Under the pieces are notes generated by a model that worked only from the letters and a program-made list of their open reading frames with translations, was not told where the DNA came from and did not search any database. From Erpetoichthys calabaricus (lineage: Eukaryota > Chordata > Cladistia > Polypteriformes > Polypteridae): a stretch of DNA of 64,000 bases. Made by a program: the position numbers and the translations under genes. Shown here piece by piece: positions 36,726-48,085 of this stretch. How positions within the stretch are numbered: position 1 is the stretch's first letter; each line of letters opens with the position of its first letter. The stretch is from assembly GCF_900747795.2 (NCBI RefSeq), contig NC_041400.2:46558200-46622199 (forward strand), in the 5' to 3' direction.

Positions 36726-37480
36726 TGCTAACTGGACCTCCTCCAGCAGTATTCCCTGGCCAGGGCTTAAAAATCCCTTCCAGCCATAAGATCTTCAAGC
36801 TTTGAGTCAGGTGGTAGTGTGGACAAAAGTTGGGAAGAAAGCTCAGTGAATATTATGGAAGAGGTGGTGTCAGGGGGGCTTATTAGCTTGTGGAAAAGTG
36901 TATTTGTAATCCCAGCACTTAGAAGGGATGTCACATACCTCTTCTAGTTAGGCTCAGTGGGGCAGCTGGAATTTTGATTTCTCTCTTTTTATTCTATGTT
37001 CTCATTATGTTCTTTAAACAACATTTTTACAGCATAGGCATCTTTATTTATTAAATAATACAGTACACAAATATAATTCTGGGATATTTGTTTTTTCATA
37101 ACAGTGTGTATTGCCTGGTGTTCTGTTTTATTAATATTATTTTAATCTTTATTTTTACTTTATTGTAAATGTAAATACTGCTCTGAGATTATACATTGTT
37201 CTGTATAAAGCAAAATTCTATATAAAGCAAAATTGTTGGTTTCCTGATTCAGTGTGCAATGCTGCTGCCACATAGTTCCAGAAACACGAGCTTCGTTGTT
37301 TCTCATTCTCTGTCTGCATGTAATTTCTATGTTTCCTCCATCTGTTTGTGTGCTTTTGCCAGGTATTCAGGTTTTCTGCCTCATTAGACAAATGTATACT
37401 TAAAGCTAAATTAACAGACAGATATAAAGTAAAACAATAATACATTCTTTGAGGCAGCAAAATAGCTCCTCTTTAATAAT
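36726..37480. other. No recognisable feature
   Basis: Unassigned AT-rich DNA. Confidence 0.45.
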
Positions 37481-37492
37481 AATATAATATAA

Positions 37493-38516
37493 TCTTATAT
37501 ATAAATGTTTATGTGTGGAAATGTGTGTGACTGTCTGTCCGGCCCGGAAGTGAGAGGTGGAGTCGGGGTAAGGGCTCCACCTCCGAGGAAACAGACACTC
37601 ACTTAGCCGCTGTGAAGGACAGCTGGGTCCCATGCCCGGCAGGGGCGCCCCTGCTGCATCTGTTCCGGGGGAGCCACCATGGGCAGCTCAATACCTCCCC
37701 CGGGACGCTTGGTGGCAGCCTCCCTGGCAGACGATGATTCCCCAGCCTGGCGCATGGCTCCATGGGACATGGAGTCCTCCACAGCCTGGTTGGGGGCTTG
37801 GATGGCCGCCAGGGGGAGCTGCATGGACTTGGCAGCCCGGCTGGTCAATTCCTCAGGCCCAGATGATCAAGCACTTGGAATACTTCCGGGTGGGGTATAA
37901 AAAGGTCCAGCCACCACCACTCGAGGAGCCAGGGTCGGGAGGAGGAAGACTACGCTTGTGGAGGAGTGGTGGGAGAGAGATAGAGAATTGTGCTATTGTG
38001 GTGTGGAAAAGAATGCTTTTTGAGACTGTGTATTGCCTGTGGGTCACGGGGAAGACGTGCGCCCACGGGTGAAGAAGAAAATAAAAGTCCTTGTTTTATA
38101 CGTCTCTCTGTGTCGTTCTGTGCCAGGTCAGGCGCCTATATAGCGCCTTTTCTACACCACTAATTCACAAACGAGGCCAGCACGTCGGCAATATGAAACC
38201 TCCGAAGAAAGAGACCCTCGCTTAGTTGATAATACAGAAGTGAGGCGAGCACATCAACAAAACAAAACCTCAGAAGAAAGAGACCATCGCTTAGCCGCTA
38301 ATATACAAGTGAGGCGAGCACATTGGCAAAATGGTATCCCTTTTACTTTTCCTCCCGCCGCTAATATACAAGCGATGTGAGCACGTGGCAAAACAAAACC
38401 TCCTAGGAGAGAGATGCCCAGAGTAGTTTCTTTCAATTACCTTTTTAATTTTTTTGTGACGATTTCAATAGTTTCTTGGACCACAGGCTTTTTACAGCAT
38501 GGGCTTACAAAGCTAA
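37493..38516 (+). mobile_element. Helitron-like element interrupted by a solo LTR
   Basis: Starts TCTTATATATAAATG after an A and ends in a GCTTT...AAAGC hairpin then CTAA before a T, fitting TC...CTRR insertion between A and T. The host part holds about four degenerate roughly 75-bp repeats ('aaacctc', 'gaagaaagagacc', 'cgcttagccgctaatataca', 'gtgaggcgagcac'). The LTR at 37611-38156 splits the first repeat. Both ends abut AATAT-type repeats. Confidence 0.5.
37611..38156 (+). mobile_element. Solo LTR fossil nested in a Helitron-like element
   Basis: 546 bp from TGTGAAGGAC to GCGCCTTTTCTACA, with a TATA-like GTATAAAAAGG near 37895, 'gagccagggtcgggaggagg' and a poly(A) region with AATAAA near 38080. 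Flanks CCGC/CCAC may be a 4-bp target duplication. Related in layout to the 56997/61666 family but clearly diverged. Confidence 0.6.
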
Positions 38517-38562
38517 TATAATATAATATAATATAATATAATATAATATAATATAATATAAA
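38517..38562. repeat. (TATAA)n microsatellite
   Basis: Short pentanucleotide array starting right at the 3' terminus of the Helitron-like element. Confidence 0.9.
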
Positions 38563-39187
38563 TATGTTTGTCCTTGATTAGGGCATGGATTCAATGTAGA
38601 CAAGATTTAGATAAAGAAAAGATTTGATCAGAATGATTCAGTCACTCATGAGGATAATGAGGACAGGTTAAATATTGTTTTAATTGAAAAAAAAATGCAA
38701 CTATAAAAAGACATTATTTACATTGGAATTGAAAATTCACAAACCAATAGAATTGGTCAAGAAATTGTTTAGTTTAAACACACCCTGAACATAACATTTT
38801 CTAGCATAGCTATCTTAAATAAAATTTATAAATTTAGAGTTAAGACCATATCTAATTAGACACGCTTGTTTCGTCAGTTTTTAGTTGCAGACTTCATTTA
38901 CTTAATCTTAGCAAGTCGAAGGCACTCTAATGACCCGCAGTTGTGTAGCGTGACACACCCAGCAACTCAGTCCAACCAGTCTATGACTCGTCCCAATAGG
39001 TGTGATTTTTATCTTAAATCTTACAGGCAGGCTCTGTGTCCATGAGAGCTGACAACCAATGAGTGTTCAGACGGATGTACAATGCATAAAATGCAGGTGG
39101 GAATGTGGTTGTTTTGGACCTTGCAAACAGAAGGGAGGCTTGTCTGTGTGATGTCTCATGTTTTATACACCATGATAGAATAGAAAT
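38563..39187. other. No recognisable feature
   Basis: Unassigned DNA. Confidence 0.45.
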
Positions 39188-39240
39188 AATAATAATAATT
39201 CATTACATTTATATAGCACTTTTCTCAGTACTCAAAGAAT
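39188..39240 (-). repeat. Inverted tail of the dispersed repeat seen at 3710
   Basis: 'aataataataattcattaca', then 'tatagcacttttctcagtac' and 'tcaaag', is the reverse complement of the 'ctttgagtagtgagaaaa' tail. Confidence 0.5.
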
Positions 39241-39297
39241 AGAAGAAGAAAAAAACAGGGCAGATATTGTGGCTGAACTCTTTGTACCTGTAAACTT

Positions 39298-39661
39298 TCA
39301 TGTGGGCACCAGCTCTGTGAGACAGCACATTACTGGCTGTCAGAAAAAGAGGAGCGCTTGTGAAACTTTGATGGAAAGTCGTCACTGAGTTGTCTAATTT
39401 GACCTGCCCTGGAATTTCTAGCCATGTAGTGTGACATTCTCCATTGACGATATCAACAACAGCAGTCATCAAGTTGGACCATCCCTCACGTAATTTGACA
39501 TCAGCTTTAAACATAAAATCAATGTACACTTCATTAAAGAATAAACACGAACAAATTTGTGCTAAAAATTCAGACAGCCAATGTGTACGGTGCTTGATCA
39601 GCACAGATAAAAGTGTTTTGAATCTGTTCTCGGCATGCCTTTGCACCTGCCTGTGAGCAGC
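39298..39661 (-). CDS. Possible coding exon of an unrecognised gene
   Basis: The minus strand is open for 145 codons, and 121 of them fall between an AAG acceptor (39662-39664 side, after 'cctctacccc') and an ACAG|GTACAA donor (39298/39297). The peptide includes HAENRFKTLLSVLIKHRTHW, LSEFLAQICSCLFFNEVYID and GWSNLMTAVVDIVNGECHTT. It is compositionally protein-like, with no low-complexity sequence and no repeat family I know. I cannot name it. It would join in phase with the candidate exon at 41193-41440 (both phase 0 at the junction). It could be an exon of a flanking host gene, a pseudogene or chance. Confidence 0.3.
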
Positions 39662-39789
39662 CTTGGGGTAGAGGGATCTGATCCTACATGGTCCATCATC
39701 ACATTGACTAAAATTACTTAGACTTAAGTGAAACAGTAAAAACTAAGAGAAAGTACTTTCAACAACAACAACAAAAAGTACTCATTCAT

Positions 39790-39930
39790 TTTCTAACCTG
39801 CTTATCCAGTTTAGAGCCATGGAAATCTGATGCCTGTCCCAGTTACTTTGAAAACAAACTGGGATTTAGTTCCGGAAAGGGTGTCCATCCATTGCAACCA
39901 ATGTAGAATAGGTTTGAAATCAAATAGAAT
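39790..39930 (-). mobile_element. Decayed SINE 3' half
   Basis: 'cattttctaacctgcttatc' and 'cagtttagagccatgg' followed by 'gcctgtcccagttac' is the inverted 3' region of the common SINE, heavily mutated. Confidence 0.5.
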
Positions 39931-40008
39931 GGTGGGCGTGTGGATGGTATCTTGTTGAAATGCAGAAAAAAATGGCAAAAGAAATTTTAAGGCATAATAT
40001 ACAACTAG

Positions 40009-40313
40009 GGCGACATGGTGGCACAGTGGGTTCGCTTCCCGGGTCCTCCCTGCATGGAGTTTGCATGTTCTCCCAGTGTCTGCGTGGGTTTCCTCCGGGT
40101 GCTCCAGTTTCCTCCCACAGTCCAAAGACATGCAGGTTAGGTGCATTGGCGATTCTAAATTGTCCCTAGTGTGTGCTTGGTGTGTGTGTTTGTGTGTGTC
40201 CTGAAGTGGGCTGGCACCCTGCCTGGGTTTGTTTCCTGCCTTGCACACTGTGTTGACTGGGATTGGCTCCAGCAGATCCCCGTGACCCTGTAGTTAGGAA
40301 ATAGCGGGTTGAT
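40009..40313 (+). mobile_element. SINE with A box fused to B box, 14-bp target duplication
   Basis: Perfect target duplication TAATATACAACTAG at 39995-40008 and 40314-40327. The head reads GGCACAGTGGGTTCGCTTCC: roughly 45 bp between A and B boxes are missing, as if removed between two GTGGGT/TGGGTT stretches. The body is otherwise normal. Confidence 0.93.
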
Positions 40314-40329
40314 TAATATACAACTAGTC

Positions 40330-40828
40330 CCATCATTCATCATGCTGTAAGAACATTAGCAACTTTCATTAGTCTGCAAGATAGCTACAGTACAGAAGAA
40401 GCAGATAATCCCAGAATTTCAAAGTCACCTAATTCACACCCAACATGTATCTGGTGGTTGTTAAATTACCATTCTTCTTGCCTTTTGAATAACCTTGTGT
40501 AATTTCTTTAGACTCTGCATTTAGTCACCTTAGGGACAATATTTAAAAATTTTAATAAAATTAAGATACATTGAGGTAAAAAGATAATATAGACTAAAAA
40601 GTTTGACAACCCAGTAGTCTAAGATGTACATCAAGGGTTGCATGGAAATATTAGACATACATATAAAATGTGAAGAACACAAGTGTTCTCTTTTTTGATA
40701 ATACAATACGTAATTCGAACCTTTTAAATGTAGAAAACTTCTTCCAAAAGGAGACCTTCCTTTTTGAAATTTAAGCATAATTTAAGTTTTTATTCTTTAT
40801 GAAACAAAAATATAATATATAAGTAAAA
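40330..40828. other. No recognisable feature
   Basis: Unassigned AT-rich DNA between two SINEs. Confidence 0.45.
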
Positions 40829-40829
40829 C

Positions 40830-41145
40830 AGGGTGGCACAGTGGCACAGTGGTAGTGCTGCTGCCTTGCAGTACGGAGACCAGGGTTTGCATCCCAGGGC
40901 CATCCCTGTGTGGAGTTTGCATGCTCTCCCCGTGTCTACGTGAGTTTCATCCAGATGCTCCAGTTTCCTCCCATAGTCCAAAGACATGCAGGTTAGGGTA
41001 GTAGCCATTTCTAAACTGGCTCTAGTGTGTGCTTGGTGTGTGTGTTTGTCCTACGATGGACTGCCGTCCTGTCCAGGCCTTGTTCCTACCTTGTGCACTC
41101 TGCTATTTGGGATAGGCCCTGTTCAGGATTAAAAGGGTTAGTAAA
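40830..41145 (+). mobile_element. Older, diverged SINE
   Basis: GGGTGGCACAGTGGCACAGTGG head, 'ggagtttgcatgctctcccc', 'gacatgcaggttagg', 'ttcctaccttgtgcactctg'. The 3' end lacks the usual GGATGG tail. Confidence 0.85.
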
Positions 41146-41192
41146 TGACTGACATAAATAAAAGAGCAGTTTAAATCATAATACTGCTTTAC

Positions 41193-41440
41193 CTTCACAC
41201 CAATAATGCAGGCTGCCTCAGCAACATATTTGGCCTTAAATTTTGTGGGATTAGTGGAAATAGTGTTCTTCAGCAGCAGTCCAGTGAAAAACAGGAAAGA
41301 GTCTGTCAAGGACGGGTCACATGGTGTAAGAGCTACATGCCAGCACACCACGTCGAGCAGGCACAGCGCTGGGAATTTCTTGTGTGACGGCAGAAAGAGG
41401 CCAAGTGTGAGGTCAGTCCAGGAAACACAGGGATAGCTGT
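41193..41440 (-). CDS. Possible coding exon of an unrecognised gene
   Basis: 248 bp on the minus strand between a TTGACAG acceptor (after 41440) and a GTGAAG|GTAAAG donor (41193/41192). Open throughout: SYPCVSWTDLTLGLFLPSHK, KFPALCLLDVVCWHVALTPC, LTDSFLFFTGLLLKNTISTN and KFKAKYVAEAACIIGVK. GC is higher than in the neighbouring DNA, and no repeat family is recognised. Together with 39298-39661 it may be part of a host gene or of its remnant. Intron length between the two would be about 1.5 kb and would contain two SINE insertions, which introns tolerate. Product unknown. Confidence 0.3.
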
Positions 41441-41449
41441 CTGTCAAGG

Positions 41450-42043
41450 TCTTATGGTTTAATAGGCAGGGGAACATTCAGCTTGTTGATGTAATTTTAT
41501 TAAAACATTAATGATATTTTAGTGTTCATTTTCTTCCACAAGATAAACATTCAGTCATTGCATTGTCCGCAGAAAAGTCACAGGAAGCATCAGCAGAAAG
41601 GCTGAAATCAACACTTGATGAGACACATGTTCATCACACAGTCACTCTCACATTGGACATACATTAAAGTCATAATTCAACCTATACTTGTATATGTTAG
41701 AGGAAATTGGACTATCTTGAGACTGCTGAAATGGACATATATATACAGTACTCAAGAAAAGACCACCCCAGAAAATTATTTTCAAAGTTAGTTCTCTTGG
41801 TAGGAAGAGAAGAGAATAAAAACTTTGTATAGACACTGGCTGAGCCTGGAGTCAACTAAAAGTGAGAGACACTAAGCATTGGTCATGCACACTCTAAGTA
41901 AATAAAATAATTCAACATTCTTACAACTACTTAATTCATCCCAGTGTTGTGGAGAAATACAATCTATAATGTTACCTTGGGTGCAGAATGGAAGCAGCCC
42001 TGAATTGAGTGCCAGCCTAATTTTGGACACACTTAAATTCATT
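41450..42043. other. No recognisable feature
   Basis: Unassigned AT-rich DNA. Confidence 0.45.
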
Positions 42044-42045
42044 TA

Positions 42046-43147
42046 TGCTGATCAGCCACAAAATTAAAACTACCTACCTAATATGGTGGAGGGCCTCCCA
42101 CTTAAACAACTCTAACTTGTCACAGCATGGACTCTACAAGACCTCTGAAGATTTCTTGTGGTGTCTGGCATGAAGACATTATCAGCAAATTCTTTTACTC
42201 CTGTAATTTGCGAGGTGGGACCTCCATGGATCAGATTTGTTTTTCAGCACATCCCACAGTAGTTGACTAGATTGAGATTGGGGGAATTTTGAGGCCAAAT
42301 CAACACCTTGAACTCTCTGTCATGTTCCTCAAGCCATTCCTGAACAATTTTTGCAGTGTGGCAAAAGAGGTCAGTGTCACCAGGGAATACTGTTGCCAAG
42401 AAGTAGTGTATGAGGTCTTCAACAATCTTTAGCTAGGTGGTGTGTGTCAAAGTAACATCCACATGAATGCCAGGACTCCAGGTTTCCTAGTACTGTACAA
42501 CATTCCTGCCATCTTCTCCACTGGTAAACAGCATACAAGGACCTGACCATCCATATGATCTTGAAAAATGTGATTCATCAGACCAGGCCACCTTCTTTAA
42601 TTGCTCCATGGTCCAGTTCTGATGTTCACATCCCCATTGTAGGCACTTTCTGAAGGTAGGCACGGGTCAGCATACCCAACAAGCTGCAATGCTCTGTGTG
42701 TTCTGATACCTTTCTCTCATGGCCAGCATTACATTTTTCAGTAATTTGTGCTACAGCAGCTGTTCTGTGGGATTGGACCAGATAGGCAGGCATTTACTCC
42801 CCTCATGCATCAATGAGCCTTGGGCGCCCATGACACTGTTGCCGGTTCACAGGTTTTCCTTCATTTGACCACTTTTGGTCTGTACTAATCTGTGCATATT
42901 GGGAACACCAAACAACTGTTTTGGAGATGCTCTGACCCAGTTGTCTAGGTCGTCACAAGTAGGCCCTTGTCAAAGTCACTCAGATTCTTACTCTTGTTCC
43001 TTTTTCTTGCTTCCAACACATCATCAAGAACTGACCACTCACTTGCTGCCTAAGTAATATATTACACACTTGACAGGTGCCATTGTAATGAAATAATTAA
43101 TGTTATTCACTTCAACTGTCAGTGGTTTTAATGTTGTGTCTGATCAG
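42046..43147 (-). mobile_element. Tc1-like DNA transposon, decayed
   Basis: Ends TGCTGATCAGCCACAAAATT (left) and CTGATCAGACACAACATTAA (right, minus strand), both next to TA. Minus-strand transposase phrases survive as DNA: 'tgggattggaccagatagg', 'catgcatcaatgagccttgg', 'ttggagatgctctgacccag'. These belong to a Tc1-like family I recognise from many fish and amphibian genomes. Substitutions and a missing central part break the transposase. Confidence 0.85.
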
Positions 43148-43164
43148 TACATATTGGAGAGTAA

Positions 43165-43300
43165 CATGCAAGTCTTTCAGATGTTGGGGAGAATAGGAGT
43201 AACTGGAGAAACTGCACACTCCACACAGACAGCTCCCAGGCTAGGGTTTTAAACACAGAATGAGGAATCCTAATAAAAAAGACTTAGTTACACCAGTAAC
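43165..43300 (-). mobile_element. Decayed SINE fragment
   Basis: 'aactgcacactccacacaga' and 'cagctcccaggctagggttt' correspond to the inverted region around the SINE B box; it is old and short. Confidence 0.45.
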
Positions 43301-43413
43301 CAGAAGGCCAGAGGTCTTCTGTTGCACCCTGCTTTAGTACACCTGCTTTTAATATCTGCTTTATATCATCTTGTTGCTTACTGTATATCTTGGAATTTTT
43401 AACTACTGAAACA

Positions 43414-43418
43414 ATGGA

Positions 43419-43494
<76 letters not shown>

Positions 43495-43497
43495 AAA
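43414..43497. repeat. (GAAA)n microsatellite
   Basis: About 84 bp of GAAA repeats. The KERKERK/FLSFFLSFF frames over it are artefacts. Confidence 0.95.
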
Positions 43498-43704
43498 AGA
43501 GTGAGACTAATGTCCTTGTTTAAGAATAAACTATGGAACTTCTGCAATTTACACATCTGCTTTCCATTATGTCAGACTTGTAATAAGCAAACAAAGCAGG
43601 TTTTTTTGTACTTAGAGGGAAAAATATCTCCTGTGCTGGATTTTGCAATATGCATATGGGACAAAAAAAGAGTGAGACAATAATACACATGGTAAGGACA
43701 AACA

Positions 43705-43726
43705 TAGATAGATAGATAGATAGATA
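43705..43726. repeat. (GATA)n flank at the LINE 3' end
   Basis: About 22 bp of GATA repeats directly beside the poly(T) (43727-43740), which is the LINE poly(A) tail on the minus strand. It is the counterpart of the array at 49561. Confidence 0.9.
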
Positions 43727-43997
43727 TTTTTTTTTTTTTTTAAAAAACAACTTTATTAAATTCAGTATGAAATTCATTAAAAACACAAAATCTAACCACA
43801 GAAAAAAAACAACATAATAAAATCACATTTTGAACTTCTAAATGACCCCAGTCCATCCCTTCTTCATTTCATAAATACCCACCCAAACCCTTGCCCCTTC
43901 ATTCATCCCTTTCAATCCCACAATTCCACTCATTTATTACAAAACTCTATAGATTTCTGCTCATACATTTTCTATTAATAATAAAAGTACTGTAGAA

Positions 43998-46900
43998 TTA
44001 GAATACAAAGTAAAGTTCATCATTGTCATAATTACACAATATGTTATTTACACACCACTTATCCTTAAACTGTGAAATATTTCTAGTAGATTTATAAAAA
44101 TTCAGATCCACTGCTATTCTACTTTTACAAGTCATTTTAAATAATACTGTGGGGTCTGTGGTACCTGCTATCTTAACCTTATTTTTCCATATTCCCATTT
44201 TTGCCTGTCCTAAAATAAAGTTAACCAGGTTAATATTTGTATTTGTTTTTTTTGAGCTCTTTACCCCAAACACAAACACCATCCTATTATAACAGACCCC
44301 TAGACCCTCAATCAGCTGCTTTATGATTTTAAAAAAAGCCCCCAATCTTTCACAAAACATAAAACAGTGAAATACAGTCTCCCTCAACCCACAGAAAGGG
44401 CAGGTATCTGAAACCCCTGGACAAATAATTGATAAAAAGGACTTCACAGCAACTATACCATGCAATATCCTCCACTGTAAATCCTCTACCCTACTGGTCA
44501 ATGGTGGTCTATATAGCACTCTCCAGGCTGGTAGTGTTCCTTCAGGAATGGCAATCTTCTTCCTCCAGGGTGTGTCGGCCTTCAGTGCTTTCAGTTGATC
44601 CTGATTCTTTACTTTTACGCAGATCCTGTAGAGCTGTTTACCTTTGATGGTGTGTAAGGGCAAGTCCCTCAGATCTTTTATCGAAAGTAATCTATTGGTG
44701 TCACTATTGTCCCAATCTCCTACTGGAGACACCACAAGTGTAGTGAAAGCTGGATCTTCAGGTGGCTTCAGCTGGTCTTTAAAGGTGATCAGCAGGAGTG
44801 TCCTTACTTCACATCCTAGAGATGCTTTAACTTGTGTTAGGAAATTCCCCACAAGCCGCACTGAGTGCATTTCTGTCTCTGTTGCTACTGTTTCTGCACT
44901 TTTCCAATTAAAATCATCCCAGCTGATTAAATGTTTTAATCGTGCAATGTTATTTCTACAGAGACTATGAATAAAGCTTGCAGACTGTCCTATTGTAATG
45001 CAGATATTTGGATTAAATACAATGGGCTCTTCTAGAATCCAACACAATGAGAGGTCATCGCAGTCTCTTTGAATTGATAAAAATTGCCAAGCTTTAAAAA
45101 GACTCCTGTAAAAGTCTGGTACTTGTAAGGTCTCAGATTTCTCAAGACAACACCATATTAAGCTTTTGCCCAATCCCATTTGTCCCACATGGTTAAAAAA
45201 GAGCAGTGCTAGATTCATCCAGGGCTTGGGCGTTGTGGAGTATAACAGTTTTTCCACGGTTTGAAGGCGGAAGGCAATAATTCTGCTTTCAATGTCCATA
45301 ATCCCCTGCCCACCTTCATCAAGTGGCAAGTATAATACACCCCTCCTCAACCAGTGAAGACCATCCCAAAAAAAGTTAACAACATTCTTTTGAATCTCTT
45401 GAAAAATCTGTGGTGGAGGCTCCAGACGAATACACCGGTGCCACAGACTCGAAGTCACCAGATTGTTAATTACTAACATCCGACCTCTGTACAACATTTG
45501 GGATAGTATCCATTTCCATCTGGCCAACCGAGCTACCACTGTTCTCCAAGAGTCCATCCCAGTTCTTCTGGACATAGTGATCATCTCCTAGATGTACTCC
45601 CAGGTAGAGAATTCCTCCTGTTTTCCATTGCATCTCTCCTTGAAAACTCGGCGTCTTATATCCGGTCCAGTCTCCAACTAACAAAGCACTGCTTTTACTC
45701 CAGTTTATTTTAGCATTGGAAATCAGTTCATATTTCCTTTGACAGTCAGTAAGATTATCAAAGTCTTCTTGATTTGTAATGAAAACAACAATGTCGTCTG
45801 CATAGGCCGTGACCTTTACAGAATTCCCAGTACAGTGAGGAATCGAGAGACCAGTCAGCACTTTTCTCAGGTTTACTAAGAATGGCTCTAAGGCGAGGGC
45901 ATACAGCATCCCTGATAACAAACAGCCTTGTCGGACTCCTCTTTGGATGCTGAAAGGCGCACATAAACCACCACTGACCTTAACTATACCAGAAATGTCA
46001 CAATACAACAGCCGAATATACTTTATAAATTGTTCCCCAAATCCAAAGGCCTTGAGAGTGTTCCATAGAAATGAGTGTTTGACTCTATCAAAGGCTTTTT
46101 CTTGGTCAATTAAAATAAATCCTGTTCTAAAATTGAACAGTTTTGCTGCAGCAATATTATCTCTGACTAAAAAAATGTTATTAAAAATGGATCTATCAGG
46201 GATGCAATAGCTCTGGTCAGGATGCACCAGTTTCACTAACACTGTGCGCATTCTGTTAGCCAAGACTTTTGACAGGATTTTATAATCTGCACAAAGTAAA
46301 GACACAGGCCTCCAGTTCTTAATATGGCACAAGTCACCTTTTTTAGGCAGAAGTGTGATCACTGCCCTTCTACAGCTCTGAGGTAGCACACCCGATTTAA
46401 CACTGTGTTTGAACACTTCTAACAAATCCTGGCCAATGACATCCCAAAATTCTTTATAAAATTCAATTGGAATGCTATCAATCCCAGGGACTTTTCCATT
46501 ATGAAGTTCGTTCACTGCTGCCGAGATTTCTGCCATAGTGAGCTCTTTGTTCAGCCCAGTGGCATCTGTTTCAGGAAGCTGTGTTATGTCCTCTAAAAAG
46601 GACTGTAAGTCTTCATCACTAACCACATCCTTCAGCAGAAAACAGATTTTCATAAAACACTCGGACCTCTGTTCTTATCTCACCCAAGTCCTGTGTCTTT
46701 TCACCATTAGCTTTACTCATACAGAGCAGAATTTTACTTTGAGAATTCTTTGTTGCCAGACCAAAAAAATATTGTGTTGGTGCTTCCATTTGAGTTAACT
46801 GCTGGAACTGAGCCCTTACCAGAACCCCCTGAGTTTTTGTATCTAGTAAATGTGAGAGCCCCCTCTTTGTTGCTTTGAGACTCTCTGTGTTTCATCTGAG

Positions 46901-47846
46901 CCATTCCCTAATAGCTGTTCAATCTGAGATATTTTGCCTTCCAGTTGTGTCATTTCTGACTGTAACAACCGTGTGACATTTCTGGTATATTGCTGACACA
47001 AGGATCGAATGTGGTTCTTCCCCATTTCCCACCACTGCTGTAAGCTGTTGAACTCCTTCCTTGAACCCCTCCAACCTCTCCAAAAATAATTAAAAATGTC
47101 TTTAAATCACTGATTCTGTAGTAGGAGTACATTAAAATGCCAGTATGCGCTGCGGGGCCTGTAGGTGCTTGATAGAACTGTACAGACCACTAGGCTGTGG
47201 TCTGAGAAACCAGTGAGGACAATGGAGCATTCCTTAAATAGACCCAATAAGTGCTTAAAGGTGTAAAATCTATCAAGCCTCGCCATTGAAAGGATCTCAC
47301 TAGTTATCTTTCCTTATGTGTACTGCCTGCTGCTATCTCCATGTTTACTCCTCCACACATCCACCAGCCCCATCTCCCCCACTATCCTTCCCCATTCCCG
47401 TGCAGATTGGGGGTGTTGCTCCAGGCTGTTATTTCTGTCCTTCTGAGGGTCAAGGGTATAATTAAAATCCCCACCCAATATCACCACTTCCTCAGGGTCA
47501 CACTGACTTAAAACATCTGCCAATACTTTATAAAAATCAAGTTTTTTATTTCCATTATTTGGAGCATATACATTAAGAAAAGTGAGCCAACAGCCATTTA
47601 CTTTTGTTTTTACTTTCAGTAGCCTCCCTTTCACTACCTCATGCACATTATGATCCTCTGTTCGAAAACCGCTGCAACACAAGACCGCCACCCCTGCACT
47701 GACATTTGTCCCATTACTAAAGAAGCAGTCCCCCTTCCAGTCCCTGCTCCACTCCCACTGGTTTGTCTCGTCTATGTGGGTTTCCTGTAAAAAGGTGACT
47801 GTCAGATTTTTCTAGGTTAGAAACTCAAAGAGCGTCAGTCTCTTAC

Positions 47847-47944
<98 letters not shown>

Positions 47945-48000
47945 TCCTCCCACCATTAATTTTTAAACTTCCCAATTTCAAGTTCGCCGTACCGATTAAA
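43998..48000 (-). pseudogene. LINE ORF2: endonuclease, reverse transcriptase, zinc knuckle (broken)
   Basis: The endonuclease begins NLKLGSLKINGGR near 47985, is split by the 98-bp GATA array, then resumes KRLTLFEFLT, a stop, KNLTVTFLQETHID, LNVYAPN and GGDFNYTLDPQKDR (to 47314). 46653-45466 codes the RT: RPVSLLCADYKILSKVLANR, LIDQEKAFDRV, GVRQGCLLSGMLYALALEPF and AYADDIVVF (catalytic DD present). A frame change near 45500-45580 leads into the 528-codon C-terminal frame 45584-43998 with ARWKWILSQM, FFWDGLHW and the knuckle CPFCGLRETVFHCFMFC, ending at its natural stop. The enzyme copies LINE RNA into nicked target DNA. Few breaks and long open stretches suggest a recent insertion. Confidence 0.85.
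47847..47944. repeat. (GATA)n array inside LINE ORF2
   Basis: 98 bp of GATA repeats lying between the NGGRN and KRLTLFEF parts of the endonuclease frame. It shifts the frame and so is an acquired insertion or expansion. Confidence 0.93.
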
Positions 48001-48085
48001 TGTAAACAACAACTTAGCACCAAATCAAGTGACCACCACAGATAAAAAGGCGGAAAATTCCTAAAAATGTTATCCATTACACTTT

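Noticed and set aside
43390-43683. KERKERK frame
   Set aside because: Translation of (GAAA)n.
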